Source of the DNA: Litoditis marina
Lineage: Eukaryota > Nematoda > Chromadorea > Rhabditida > Rhabditidae
Direction: 5' to 3'
Assembly: GCA_964036275.1 (NCBI GenBank)
Contig: OZ038433.1
Location: forward strand, 6,923,048-6,987,047
Length of the DNA stretch: 64,000 nt
Below the pieces are notes generated by a model that ran no database searches, had not been told where the DNA came from, and worked only from the letters and a program-made list of their open reading frames with translations. Numbering within the stretch: the stretch's first letter is position 1; each line of letters begins with the position of its first letter. Below are positions 25,401 through 38,000 of the stretch, piece after piece. The position numbers and the translations under genes were made by a program.

Positions 25401-28400
25401 TAAAACTTTAATTACCGAGAGTTGGCGATCTAAAACAACCACATCGTCGTATACAGTAGCCTCCAGCGCTTGAATGCTTGTGGATTCCATGGAACCATCC
25501 TCTTCTTTTATCTGTTTCTCGCTTGCCTGAAAACAACATTTGAACAAATTGAAAATGTTCAACGTTCTTGATATCTTGAATAAAAAATTAATAGGTTCTA
25601 ACTTTGATGAACCATGATTCGGAAGAAAAAGTCGTCCTTGTTAGGTCAAAATACCTTCTGGTGCTCCAGATGCTCAACTTCAGATAATCGGTTGACAGTG
25701 ACAGATGGAACGATATAAAAACTACACCTACCAGCAATAAAAGAACTGTACATAGATCAAATTCTCACCATGCTCTGTCGTGACGCATGTGTGCTTCCGC
25801 GGCCAGTCGACAATTGCTCTTGTTCACCGAAGCCACCGAATTGTCCAGCTTCTTCGCCTCCGAAACCATTCTGAAAATAGAAAGATGGTTGGGTTACAGT
25901 GACAGATCTATTGTATGCCAAATTCTTGAGTCTCCTCGGAGTTGTCTGAGTACGGGACTCTTGAATCACCTGAGATTCAAGCACAGTTATAAAAGGTAAA
26001 CGATATGGCAAGCACAGAGTGATGCTACTTGAAGTAAACACTCTGTTTGATAACGCGCTCGAATAAGTCAAGTAGAGATACAAACACTTGTCAGCAGTCA
26101 ACAAATCCGGTTATGATTCGAACCAACCTGTTGCCTCATTTGCTCGGCTGCTTCTCTTGGCAGAATATGTTTCGACTGCTCGGTGGTCCACTGGTGCTGT
26201 TGCAACTCGACTGGCACAACAATTTCGTCTTGGCCCACCTTCAACAGGTTGCGTAAGAAATTATTACAATTCATAAGGTTCAAAATGTAAACGCATTGAG
26301 AGCAGGGTTAGGGTTACCTCATTCGAAGCTGGTTGCCAATGACTTCGCGTGTTGCTACTCCAATTCTGTTGAGTGCGTGTTTCGTATTGGTGAACATTCT
26401 GCTTTTGAAGGGACTCCTGTCGCACCTGAAGCCACAAAGATTTTAGAGCAAAAACTAAACATTACACAGAACAAAGCGGCGTTGTACGTGGCAGGCTGTC
26501 TGTGGTTAGACTTCCGGCACACACGTCTACAAGAAAGATAATCAGACAAGACTTACCTGGTTGTCCTGTTGGTTATTGTGAATGATGGTTACTTGCTGGC
26601 TCGACAAGGAAGAGGACTGACGAGAGCTCTGAGACGAATCAGTCCTTCGCTGCAGCATAGAGGTAAGCACCGAAGCAGCAGGATGCTGAAAGCAAGTTCA
26701 CCCATTATGTTCGGAGGCTAGTGGGATGCCGCCTATTACTCTACTGAAACTACTGCCACGCGGTTATTAATCTATTCAGGAATACTGTATTTACTCTTTA
26801 CCAAGATAGTCCTAGGATGACTGTACTGAGGAGGACTCACATGTTTGTAGGATCAACCGATAACAGAACACTATGTATGGAATTAGTTCATATATAACAA
26901 GTTATGAACAGACAATAAGAAGGCCTCAGAAGGAGACCTAAGAGAGAACAACAAGTCGCGAGTAGAACATAAGAAGAAGTGAGCTCCGTAGTCTTCTTTC
27001 TGCCACGTTTCTTCCCAATTGGCACGTAGACGATTACACGTGCACAGTCGTATGCAAATGTGATACAACTGTGCAATTAGCATATCACGTTCGTCAGAAC
27101 ACATTAATTGAAGCCACGACACGATATACAACTTTGCCTTTTAAAGAATAATATCCCATTCCAGCCTAAGCCTAAAACTGACAAGCACCTCAGGAAGGAA
27201 TAGTAACATAAATTCGATTTCGAAGTTTTGTTTAAACATGAGCGCATAAATTGTAAAACTAACCTCTTTTCTCTCGAACGAATTATTGAAACTGGGACGA
27301 GTACGACCAAATTGTGCCATTTTGACACGCTCTTCGACAGGTGCAGGTTGTGCCGCCAGCGATTCTTAAAAACTATGGATAGACGAGACTTGAAAATTGC
27401 ACATAATTTGGGTTTTCTGGCCATCTGTGACTGTTATAATATTTGATGTTCAGACATCTGATATCAGAAAACTAGTTATGTGATCTTGAGTCGATATACT
27501 TTAAATGGTATAGAAATTAATACCTATTAAGTTGAATGGTATAGAGAAGAAAAAAGATTATAACCACAACAAACCTAACGTGCCCGAATCAGTACCTTGA
27601 CGGAGGCGAACTGTGTCACCGGTTTGAATTCCAATCTCGGAACAAACCTAAAAACATTGAATCAGAGAAATTTGTCAATAGTCGAACAGCAGGTATGAGG
27701 TTGCGCATAAGAACCCCATTACTGAAATAAACATGACAGGGCGGTCGAGAGCAAATATCATATCATGTACAACTGAACAAAGGAAATAGCACACAACAAG
27801 AAAATCTCAGCGGTAGATATCACGAGCTTCACCTTGGGCCTGAGCTGATGATGGATGCGAGATTCAAGCTTCCGACGATCCACTTGAGTTTGGTTCTGAT
27901 CCTGCATCAAGGGAGAAGGATCAACATTGCAGTCGTTGCGCGATGACAGAGGCTGAAAACAGGCTCATCAAAATATGGAGAAAATGACTGGCGTTAATGA
28001 ACGATCCCGGTTCCTTTTGGAAGAATATAGGAGCTTGGTGAAATAAAATTTGTGAAATATGGGCCAACCGGTTAATGATACCGCCAAAACAAGAAACTAA
28101 CGGTCAGAGCATTGGTTGAAATCATCGGAGCGGCCACACCAGTGACACTGCGCATTGAAGGATTAGGCGACACTGCCGTGGGAGCATCCTGCTGTAAGTG
28201 AAAACTGGAAAAATGCCAGACATTTATGAACAAGTTTGATGGTTACACAGAAAAATTGAAGAAAAAAACCAGATAGAAACCATGTTGTGAAAGATCGGAC
28301 TCACTGATAGACTAGACCGTGAAACAGTTCTGCTGCGTGGAATAGGTGGCTGAGGGGCTGTGTGCTCGCTAGTCCCGATAACGATCTCCTGAAGACGAGC

Positions 28401-31400
28401 CATTATTAGCTTGCTTGAAAACCAAATTGTGAACAACGAACGAACATTCACTTCTGCGATCATGCGAAATTCAAGAAAGGGCCGAAAAACACAAACTTGA
28501 TTCATATCAGCATCATTGCTAGTAGTGGCACGTGCGGCGGCTGGAGGAGTTTTCTCGTGTTCACGTGTTGGACGAAACGGCTGAAGAAACGAAACCATAT
28601 CATGTGCGGACTGCGCACAAACCAAGTACAAATCAATAAAACCACTAAATTGAATAATTGAAAAAGCACTGTTGGCAACATACTTCTCCTTCTTGTTGTG
28701 AGTCGAAGCGATCATCCGGATCACTATAGAGCTCGGGAACAGCTGCAAAGTCAACGGCTTCTCTGTCGGCATGGGAAGAGCCAGATACTCTTCGGCTTCT
28801 GGGTTGCTGGAAAACGGAAGGTACGCATGGCATGGTCATGAAATGGCTATTCAACAAGACTGACTGAAGGAGAAGTTCGTAGTTGAGCGATCGAACACAA
28901 TTCACGAGTTGAAAAGTACTTCAGTTACTCACCGTCTGTCTTTCAGAGAGATTCCGGCCTCTGCCTTCCTTAGTTGATGATATTCCTAGCTCCACGCGCT
29001 GAAACAATATAAGTTGATGCAAACGCAACTCACACACATCAAACTTATATTTTAATATTCTAGTTTGCAGGGTAGTTCAGTAAGGTATACTTGTCTAAGC
29101 ATTCCAGACTTTCAATGCTGATCTACCAGAAGTCGTATTTTCATCGGTCAAACACCAACCGGTATATAGAACCACAACCCATTGGACGAGTTGAACCCCC
29201 TCAAATAAGTGCTCGAATGGGCAGATGCCGTCATATCAGTAGTGGAAAAAACGCAAGATGCTAGAGGGTTACACTCAAATGTGACATACATACTTAGATT
29301 TTCATATAGAACGAATCGTTAATTATTAGGCTAATACTTGAAACCTCGAAAAACGGCAGTTGCCCACACATGCTCAATATAATAATCGACCGAGCTTCAT
29401 GTCTCTTATCTCATACCGTATTGCCATTGCCAGCCGTTTCATCTCAAACTTGATGTGATGAAGCTCATATCAAACTGAATGGGATAACGTCGGCCGCGAA
29501 CAAAAAAGAAGACACTTACTCCTCCCATGGATACACGTAAACCAGCTCTAGTTAACACATCAGGCGGAGTGACGATACTGATGCGCGAACCAGCGACATT
29601 GTGAACGGACTGACGCTGCAAGCGGAAACAATTACTTCGAAAGAAAGGCATATAATGTCTACTCTCCTGCTTGATCTAGGAATTGATGGATGGAATTGGT
29701 CTACTCTCCTGCTTGATCTAAGAATTGATGGATGAACTCCAATTCTTCAATCGTCATACGTGAGACGACTTTGTTGTTCATGAAAAATTAATTAAAAATC
29801 AGGCGTTCTATCTCTGTAAAGAACTACAAAACAGGGTGATAGTTAAGGTTTTCACAGTGCAACTATTGATGCAATAAGGGTAGTTCAAAATCCCGATTGT
29901 AAGACGTGTGATTCGATGGATTCTTCAACCTTAGTTTTGCCAATAGCAAACGAAATGAACGGAACTGACCAGATCCTGATGACTTTCTTGGTTACTATTC
30001 AACTGCGCGACCATGAGATGTTTATCGGTATCATTTCCTAGTCCAGCTCCAGAGAACTAAATGAAAACATATATTCTGGCCGGTTGTCGCTAAGTCGCCT
30101 CTGTGAACGAAAATCACGTAATAAACCCCACTGTCATCAAGCCAAAAAGTGGAACTATATAGATCAAATTCTCACCATGCTCTGTCGTGACGCATGTGTG
30201 CTTCTGCGGCCAGTCGACAATTGATCTTGTTCAACGAAGTCGTTGCGACTGCCGCCAAATTGTCCAGCTTCTTCGCCTTCGAAGCCACCAGCATTCTAGA
30301 AATGGAAAGATAATTGGTTGACAGTGACAGATTCAACCAAATAACAACTACACCTACAAGCAATAAAAAAGAACTGTACATAGATCAAATTCTCACCATG
30401 CTCTGTCGTGACGCATGTGTGCTTCTGCGGCCAGTCGACAATTGATCTTGTTCAACGAAGTCGTTGCGACTGCCGCCAAATTGTCCAGCTTCTTCGCCTC
30501 CGAAGCCACCAGCATTCTAGAAATGGAAAGATAATTGGTTGACAGTGACAGATTCAACCAAATAACAACTACACCTACAAGCAATAAAAAGAACTGTAAT
30601 GAAATAACAACTACAGCTACCAGCAAAAGAGAACTGTACATAGATCAATTGCTCACCTTGTCGATCTTCATTAGATCAACAGATTCAGCGGCCTTCTTCT
30701 GTTTTTGCATCGTTTCCAGGATGAGAGCGTGCAGACGGACAACCAGACCATCATCTAACTGAAAATGTTGTCTGTTGAAGGTGAAGCAAGAGCCCGTTGT
30801 CTGTTGAAGGCAGAGCGTGAAGCACTTACGAAAGTAGTGAAAATGCTGCAAAAAAAATTTCAAAAAAAGTTTTGGAATACATATTTAGAGATTGACAGAA
30901 CAGAGCTTGCAGGCGTAACTCGGGAACAATATGCGTGATTTTTGCTTTTGCACAATCAAAACACCAGTCTATTATTCAACTTCACGAAGTCGTTTCGAAC
31001 GAGCGATTAAATGGCGAATTTTCGACCTTCTCCGAAAAAACAGCACGACAACCAACCTGATCTCCCAGTAGATACTGTTTGAGTTCTTCTCTGAACTTAT
31101 CCAACGTCTTGGCCGGTGATACCATCTCGATAATGTCAACGGCCAATTGATCGTTGGACATTTCAAAACTCACTTCTAGTTCGTAGCAGACTCTGTCCAC
31201 CAAGGACCGTCGCTCAGCCGTGACGATGCTGTAAGTCGAATAGATGAGTAAAATTCTAGAAAAAGTGAGATTATGATGTATTATGAACAATAATTATGAA
31301 AAACGGTAACCGAATTTTTGTCTTGGGTTACCTACTCGGGTAACCGAAAACCAGTTAAGTACTGAAAGCAAGTGTTACATTTTTCAATTCCATTACACTT

Positions 31401-31770
31401 CTCCAGTACCACCACCATACGTAATATAGGTTCACATCAGGGACGACAAAAGTGAGCATGAGCAGCTTCGAAAATTAAGCATGTGTGATTTGATTCAAAC
31501 ACACCTTAAATAGTTGCAATTTTGCGCGAAATATTTAACCTTACTCCCAAAGGCGACCAAGTCACGATCAGACTTAGTCAAAGGTGAGCATCAGTCAATA
31601 TCAGAATAACTTCACGTATTACTGCACAGAAAAGTCACACTTTTAGTAAACATGAAAAAATCGGGTTGTTTTTCTGCTAAAATTGAGAATAATGTATCCT
31701 GAAAACGAAGATGTCCGCAACCGTTTGACAGAAGCTAAACCTATAAAATGGTTGGGGAATATTTTGCTGT

Positions 31771-31803
<33 letters not shown>

Positions 31804-32052
31804 TGAAAGTTACATGGCTCCGTTTCAACTATGAATCAGAAGGGTGGGGCGCAATTGTAAAAGATTGCCAGGCATGTTACGTTCACCCCCAGTTTACGTT
31901 AGTGGGGGTTGATTGTACAATGTCGACATTTAACTTTAGCCCCCCACCCATGGTTGCCTGAACGCCTAGGAGAAAATAATTGCTCACCTGGCTGGGGGCA
32001 GGCTCGATCTATTCGCCGGGCTGGGACGACCTCGCTTGTTCCGACGAACCAT
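10450..32052 (-). CDS. Large multi-zinc-finger protein with AT-hook and PWI-like start (39 exons)
   Basis: Assembled by eye; every junction is in phase and the total is 4365 nt (1454 residues plus stop). Exons, 5' to 3': 32052-31988, 31228-31057, 30758-30657, 30516-30397, 30295-30176, 30056-29970, 29615-29520, 28998-28933, 28806-28684, 28610-28497, 28388-28305, 28191-28102, 27952-27833, 27647-27596, 27364-27264, 26685-26557, 26425-26318, 26238-26128, 25969-25769, 25526-25416, 24989-24916, 24694-24571; cassette 3: 20254-20136, 19729-19603, 19210-19061, 18542-18447; cassette 2: 17404-17286, 16879-16753, 16357-16208, 15689-15594; cassette 1: 14596-14478, 14069-13943, 13547-13398, 12879-12784; then 12421-12323, 12002-11882, 11637-11567, 11435-11316, 10557-10450. 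Residues 6-10 (KRGRP) form an AT-hook core. Residues 23-112 resemble a PWI or ZC3H14 N-terminal helical domain (tentative). Residues 113-748 are Ser/Gln/Arg-rich and probably disordered. A C2H2 finger lies near 753-775, then twelve cassette fingers (791-1282). The tail has an acidic EDDSDD run and a basic helical stretch. I infer a nuclear nucleic-acid-binding protein and do not recognise an orthologue. Confidence 0.8.
12454..12515. repeat. 62 bp inverted piece at the edge of the cassette array
   Basis: This segment is the reverse complement of 15264-15325, the last 62 bases of cassette unit 1. Cassette unit 1 then begins in direct orientation at 12516. The junction is therefore a fold-back of the unit's own end, a signature of template switching or inverted repair at the array boundary. 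Confidence 0.85.
12516..15325. repeat. Cassette unit 1 (four zinc-finger exons)
   Basis: First of three tandem copies in window order; last in transcription order. Minus-strand exons are 14596-14478, 14069-13943, 13547-13398 and 12879-12784. They encode two canonical C-x2-C-x12-H-x3-H fingers, a C-x2-C-x14-H-x4-H finger spanning an intron, and a C-x2-C-x12-H-x5-C finger followed by a basic RKRKR run, then a 32-residue linker. The unit is 2810 bp. It lacks about 45 bp present in units 2 and 3, at the right end of an embedded MITE-like palindrome. All exons are open and splice sites are kept. In this copy the third finger has a cysteine where the others have phenylalanine (PNPVC instead of PNPVF). 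Confidence 0.9.
14741..14841. mobile_element. MITE-like palindrome, truncated copy
   Basis: The left TTAA and inverted terminal repeat (AGAAGGACGATTATG) are present, but the right repeat has been deleted, leaving the interior joined to the unit sequence at about 14841. It matches the complete copies at 17549-17672 and 20399-20522. Confidence 0.7.
15326..18178. repeat. Cassette unit 2 (four zinc-finger exons)
   Basis: Second tandem copy, 2853 bp, nearly identical to its neighbours. Minus-strand exons are 17404-17286, 16879-16753, 16357-16208 and 15689-15594, all open and in phase. The donor after the third exon reads GTAATA here instead of GTAAGA in units 1 and 3, which may weaken splicing. 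It contains a complete copy of the embedded MITE-like palindrome. A CT-rich microsatellite inside intron sequence (about 16660-16740) varies in length between units. Confidence 0.9.
17549..17672. mobile_element. MITE-like palindrome with TTAA ends
   Basis: A 116 bp palindromic element with inverted ends (AGAAGGACGATTATGTGG and complement, over 20 bp perfect) is bounded on each side by TTAA (17549-17552 and 17669-17672). The interior also holds a smaller inverted pair (CCTTTAAAC and GTTTAAAGG). TTAA target duplications are typical of piggyBac-type transposition; that link is inference. There is no coding capacity. Confidence 0.7.
18179..20967. repeat. Cassette unit 3 (four zinc-finger exons)
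   Basis: Third tandem copy in window order and the first to be transcribed. Minus-strand exons are 20254-20136, 19729-19603, 19210-19061 and 18542-18447. Similarity to the other units stops at about 20967, roughly 60 bp short of a full unit, where the sequence changes to unrelated intron. Small changes include AK for DK in the first finger and a 2 bp loss in the CT-rich intron. All exons stay in frame. Confidence 0.88.
20399..20522. mobile_element. MITE-like palindrome, third copy
   Basis: Same element and flanking TTAA as at 17549-17672, in the same position in the unit. The three copies came from duplication of the unit and not from three insertions. Confidence 0.7.
21807..21872. repeat. 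33 bp tandem duplication
   Basis: Two adjacent identical copies of a 33 bp sequence beginning TTCCATCAACGC. Because 33 is a multiple of three, the open frame across it simply repeats an 11-residue block. Confidence 0.9.
22537..22575. other. GC-rich hairpin
   Basis: CCGCGACGC (22537-22545) and GCGTCGCGG (22567-22575) form a perfect 9 bp inverted pair. The loop is also made of GCGC steps. The patch is far more GC-rich than the rest of the intron. Confidence 0.7.
25769..25969 (-). other. Exon 19: exonised intron fused to a third copy of the repeated exon
   Basis: The last part of this exon, beginning NGFGGEEAGQFGG, is a diverged copy of exons 4 and 5 (30516-30397 and 30295-30176). The 36 bases before it match the 3' end of the introns that precede exons 4 and 5, including the pyrimidine tract and AG, but here no donor is visible between this stretch and the upstream coding sequence. 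The whole 201 nt is open and in phase 0 at both ends. The simplest reading is that a former intron 3' end is now translated. The alternative is a small intron with a non-consensus donor. Confidence 0.6.
30155..30596. repeat. Tandem duplication of a 120 bp exon with its flanks
   Basis: Two units of about 221 bp each carry the same phase-0, 40-residue exon (30397-30516 and 30176-30295), rich in Gly, Gln and Ser. They differ at very few positions (for example FGG against FEG). Both keep a TTCTAG acceptor and a GTGAGA donor, so both can be spliced in frame. A diverged third copy lies at 25769-25872. Confidence 0.9.
31775..31803. repeat. Poly-G tract of 29
   Basis: An uninterrupted run of 29 G on the plus strand lies within intron 1 of the zinc-finger gene. 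On the coding (minus) strand it is poly-C. Long G tracts can form quadruplexes and are unstable in nematodes that lack the DOG-1/FANCJ helicase (established knowledge). Confidence 0.95.
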
Positions 32053-35000
32053 GTTTGGTGTGGTCACCTTTAAGAAAGAGAACATATTGATTATAGCTAG
32101 ATGTGACTATTTTTACAAGGTTCCAGGTACAGCCCGAATACAATCCTACCCCAGTAAAGTGTCAAGTTTTCTGAATAGCCAGAAAAACGAGCAACTTTTC
32201 GCAGAGATCCGGAATATGCGATTTTCTTATCAATCGTACAACTGTGCTAGAAGGGAGGCAGATATGGCTTGACAAACCAACAATGTCAAGAAAGAGGGTA
32301 GTTTTCAATCTAGAAGGGGTTGAAAATTGCACGTTCTTAGCAACCAGAACAAGACTTCACTCGAAATTTTCTGTTTATTTCTTGAAATTTGTTTTTTTCA
32401 TTTTTCAAAGAGGAGGGGAGACGTAAACCATTTTCTGCACGCCCCTGACTGTCCTCTTTTCTGACTGACTAATATTTTCTGACTGACTAATATTTTCTCA
32501 AACCTGTGGACTAGAATCTACAAGTCACAGCTGCGAAAGAGAGAACAACTGTTGAATAATATGCCGAAGAGAGATGTATGGTGACATCCACGGACACGGA
32601 CCGCCCCCTTTCTAGCGGCCCGCCCCCTTTTGAGGGAGAGGGCGCGCCATGAGTCATATGGCACACAGCAGAAATAAAATGAAAATTTTCAAATGTTTTA
32701 AAGAAACATGTTTTCCCGGATAAAATTTTTTGTTCTTTTTGATGAGCAGTATTAGAAAACACAAATTTTTTGAATGTTTTAAACAAACATATTTTCCCGG
32801 ATAAAATTTTTTGCTCTTTTCGATGAGCAGTATGAGAAAGTACAAGATGTAACATTTTTCCTCAAAGAAACATTTTTCCCACATGAAATTTTTTGCTCTT
32901 TTCGATAAGCAATGCTAGAATCGGTGAAACTTTTTCATGTTCCAGGGAAACATACTTCAAGGATAATTTTTTTGCTCCTTTCAATAAGCATCAAAATGTT
33001 TTACATGCTGACAATTTTTACATGTTTCACAGAAACATGTTTTACGAGTAATTTTTTGCTCTTTTCAATAAACAGTGTAAGAGAGCATCAAACATAACAC
33101 AACAATGTTTATCTCAGAGTGACCGTCCTATATGTTCAAAATATATGTGACAGTACCTGGAGCTTAACATTTTTTTGTGCTCAAATTTATGTTGAGCTAA
33201 ACACACAATAATAAATACATGAAAAACTTCAAGGGGAAATAAAGCTTAAGAATATGTATATATGTGCATTATAAGTATTATACTTATATACAAGTTAAAT
33301 ATATTTTCTACTCAATTAGAAATTTCGCCTCGACCGTTGAATAAACGAAGAAATCGGAATGAACAATTAGTTTTAGATTATTTGGGTAATATGGCTTTCA
33401 TGCTCATAAATGAAAATAAATACATATACAAATTCACAAAACGATAGTGAAATCAATTCGACTCTTTCATATGGTCAATATATCCACAGTAAAATGTAAA
33501 TGCACTATATAATAATGTGAAAGCTAAAAAATGAGTATAACAAATCAAAGACATTTAAAACTTTGTACTAATGTTTATTTTTTGTACTACAATTCATAAT
33601 TATATTAGTTCTCATGAATCTGGCAGAACAATATATGTGCACACGATTGGTATTATACTTACACAAATAAATCAAGGAACAAGTTTGTTTCCACTGCTCA
33701 TGAAATAAGCGTTCTGGTTATTCGGAAACTGCCGAAGAAGTCTTACAGTTCTACCCTGACCTTAGTTCGGGATGTTTGGTTGGTGCGATAGATTGCTTCA
33801 GGAACTTTTCCAACAATCCGCATATAGTAATTGGAAATTCTAAAATTGAAGAATTGCATGGATTGCCAAGCACCACTGTGTGTGAATATGCAATAGTTGA
33901 GAGAGAACAAAATATAGAGTTTGTGTTGTCTGGCGACACACCTTCGATCAGATATGTGCTCTGCGGTCTTTGACATGACATTTTTATTAAGGTCAATGAT
34001 TCAAATGATAGGCGATCGACTGACAGGCTTGCGCGAGAAGGTGAAAAAATATATCAAGGAAAGGGCTACAACGTCTCTCAGACTGTTGTAGGCATATAGT
34101 CACCCTCCAACAGTGAAAGAACTCGTTGAAGAAACTGTTTGCATAAAACTCAATCATTCTAGAACCAGCATCATTGGAGAAAAGAGATCAAATACTTGAA
34201 GACTAACATTTGGGAGTAGAAGGAGAACATATCGGGAACCTTTTGTTGATGACACACGACCTTTCAGCGCAATGTCTATTCGGTCCTGGTCTCGGAAAGA
34301 GCTCGATTCTGAAAACGATCACTTCAAAACAATGGGGAATTGATCATACTGGGTTTTTGTTGGTAATTTTCAACTTATCATTTGTGGGTTTGTCTTTTTG
34401 AAATTTGGAGAGAAAACTTATACCATCGGTAGAAATATTATCTGTAATTGTTTTTATTATGATATACATACAACACTTTTCACACTTGTTAATTTTTCAT
34501 TCTCTGAAGATTCATACATTTTCATCAGAAATCCCTGTACGAATACATTGCGAATATCTGAACAGAAGTAAGAACAAGAATTGAACTTCAGAACACTCGT
34601 CTAGTGTGGACTAGCAAATATCTTAGTCTTACGCTGTGCTCATCAACCGGATCATGTTAACAACCTGCAAAAAGAAAACAAGAGAGAAAATATATTAGTA
34701 TAGGTATAAATTGTACCGCTTTCGTGAAACTGGATAAACCGTATTAACAGTCGAGCAACTTGCGCTTGAAATGATCAACAGAAACACAGATAATCGACTT
34801 TTTCATCACGGAAAAATTCACACTCCTTCCTCAGATACGCTCCATGCAGTCTTGTCCAACTTTTGGTTTTAAGCTTGTATAGACGAAAAACATTGATAAT
34901 ACATTTATTATCAGCTTGTATCCAGCCTCTTCGTTAGCAACAAACAACCAACCAATAAATATGCTCATATACAAAAATAGGTTACTGATGTATGCAGTCT

Positions 35001-38000
35001 TGAACAATGAAAAATGGTTGAAAGAAAATGTTAATGTCAATATCAACAGGCCGACTGGCAAAGTTCGAATTCAACAAACATATCGGAATAAGTTCAAGTT
35101 ATATCTTCAACTGAGACGAAACTTCTAAATGGATATAGCTGAGATTTATACTGTACTGCGAGCTGATGTATGCAGTCCGGTAGAAAAATAATGAATTGAA
35201 CCACTTATGCAGCAAAAGGCAACTTATCGGTACTACTTATCGGTTATCAAAAAAGATACCATTTAAAAGTGTGTGTGTCCAAACGAAAATATTTCTCAAC
35301 AGAAAAACAGTTTGGGGACCAGTAAAACGTACAAATAATACACAACCAGAGGTATGTACCATCCATTAGTATTGTTTTCGTATTAATAATAATATACCTC
35401 GACCCTTCAGAATCAGAAACGAAAGTGACTTCTGAGATTAGAGTGATATGAAGAATGACCATGCCTGTCATATTTCTGTGGCTTGGGGGGAATATTAGTT
35501 TAAAAGAAACATGGGCTGGAGCATGTTTATTTCTTTCGCGTTTCAGTTATTGGAGTTTGGTAACGACATGGAAGAATGTTAAAATGAAACCAACTATGGC
35601 TGTGTTGGTTGAATGAAACATTTACGCTTACTTCATTTGAACGTCGTTGTAGTTATTAAGACGCTCAAAATCAGATAAGGAGTACATAATGCGACTTCAT
35701 GTTTAGAAACAGTGGTCATGATTTCAAAGATAACACATCCGGCGAAAAAATCTAATAACATACGACCAACCATACGCGTTGGGGTGTGAAAAACTCATAG
35801 AAGTACATAAATATTTAGTGAATTTATTAACTATTCGTGAATAGTTGGCCTGAATACATAACGGAGAACTGCTACAGCATATCAAGTTAGCTCAATGCAA
35901 CTGTACTTGCGATAAAGATGTAATATTTTGAAACTATTCTAAAATCTCCTAAATTTTTTTCCAGAGACCGGTTTGACGAAATCTCTCAAAAGATAAACTT
36001 ACTTCCAGAAATAGGCCCCTATGTGCAACAATATCACCCATGAATTGTGAAAAAAAGTATTCGGAGCGCCGAAAAACTTTTTGGTAACTGTCTCATCAGT
36101 CTCGTTTCACTCATGGTGAACTAAAGGTCTTCATATGAAGTGATTTTTTAAAAATTCCAACAGTTGGATAATAGTCTATAGCGTGTTTCATTCCCACTGA
36201 GACCCATTGACATCGTGTCAAAATTTTTGATTATTTCTTAGAGGAAACATAAGTATTCCAAAACTTTTCTTCTTCGCGTGCTCATATCGAACTGAATAAC
36301 CGCTAACAGAGATTTGCAGTTTTTTAAAGACTTCTAGTGGTCAAAAATACAATGGAATATTCCTTTGCACGCTGCCAAATTACCAAACTATACTGCACTC
36401 AAAACTTTCAGATCCTACATATAAATAGCGAATTTGTCATGCTCTCTTCCCTTTGACGAAAATGGAAATGCACATCTAAAACGAATTTCCCGTTTGTAAA
36501 CTACTAAGGAGGGTAAAAACCTGGACTCTTGAAGGGCCTTTGCACGCTGCCAAATTACCAAACTATACTGCACTCAAAACTTTCAGATCCTACATATAAA
36601 TAGCGAATTTGTCATGCTCTCTTCCCTTTGACGAAAATGGAAATGCACATCTAAAACGAATTTCCCGTTTGTAAACTACTAAGGAGGGTAAAAACCTGGA
36701 CTCTTGAAGGGCAAACCTTCAAATATTGCAATTGACAATCTCGAAGTTTTCTAGGAAGTTGCGTGAAAAACATGTAATCAGTTACGATATTTCTTCTCAG
36801 GAAATTTCATTTGCCTTCGCGATTTCACATTGACCAATACTAATAATAGATTTCCAAGAGTGAACAACTAATTCCAAAGCTATAAACGACCACAACGAAA
36901 CTATCAAAAGGTAATTATTAAACAGTTTCCAATAAAGAATTGAAGGATAATAAATGATTCTAACACTCAAACAAAAGTCCTTGTGGTACGAAATTTTTTA
37001 CGGATGTTTTATATCTCTGCTTCATTTTTGAATTCAACTAACTAATCTCATTTTCTCCCGAGTGTGGGTACACTTATACCCACACATACTTGCTCTGTTC
37101 TAGGAGTGTGTAAGTTCATTCGGAAATGAACGTTGTTGGGTTACTTTAGAAGCCGTTCATAAAAAACTATTTATTTATAATCTTAGATGAATCTTAGAGC
37201 TTAGATCAATCAAAGCTCTCCAAGAAAGGTGATTACGGATATTCCGACCGAACTTATCATCATGAAGTATACCTAGCACAAATGAAAAAAATTTATTGAT
37301 TCAAATCTACAACAATAATTAAATTTGGGTGATTTTCGAATACGATCCTATTCTCTGCTAGCTCTACCGACAAAATTTTGCGTAGCATAATTACTTTGGT
37401 TTAGTGACGGTTCGATTTCACTATAAAATGATTCAGATCGAATAGTCGATTTTGGAAGGGTTCTCTCCGCGCGTAGAAGGTGGACACAAAGAGATGAATG
37501 GTCAGATCACATGGTATACTGAAGTCATTCTTTTGTCTTGGTGTGTAGAAATGTTGCACATGGGTCGCACTCGAGAAGACTAAACGAGCCTTTAAAATTA
37601 TAAAAACAGTATAAGGCGTTTAAGCAACCATGTAACCATGTCACACTATAATTGGAGTGCTCCGTCCACACGTGTAGGATTACATATCGACGGAAGAGCA
37701 GCGAAATGCTTGATTTGGTTACAATACAATACTAGCTTTATTTTTCTCCTGTATCTCTGAATGTTGTGTGAAGGTGTTGTTGGCGTCAAAAAGGCGCTGG
37801 GAGTTGGAGGAAAAGAGTCTTCTAGGAAGACAACGGCTATCCTCCAAGAGGCTGTCTGTTACATTCAGGTTGCATGTCTAAAGTAGATAATTTACGTTAA
37901 AAATACAATTAAAAACTAATGTCAAAACAAGGCAAGAGGGATAAACAGATTCACTTTACAAAAGGTTGTCAGAACCAGAATAAACCATCGATATTTTCAA

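Noticed and set aside
28224..28905. Minus-strand frames of 182 and 86 codons
   Set aside because: These run through several introns of the zinc-finger gene. Only the parts between consensus splice sites (28806-28684, 28610-28497, 28388-28305) fit the phase-consistent model.
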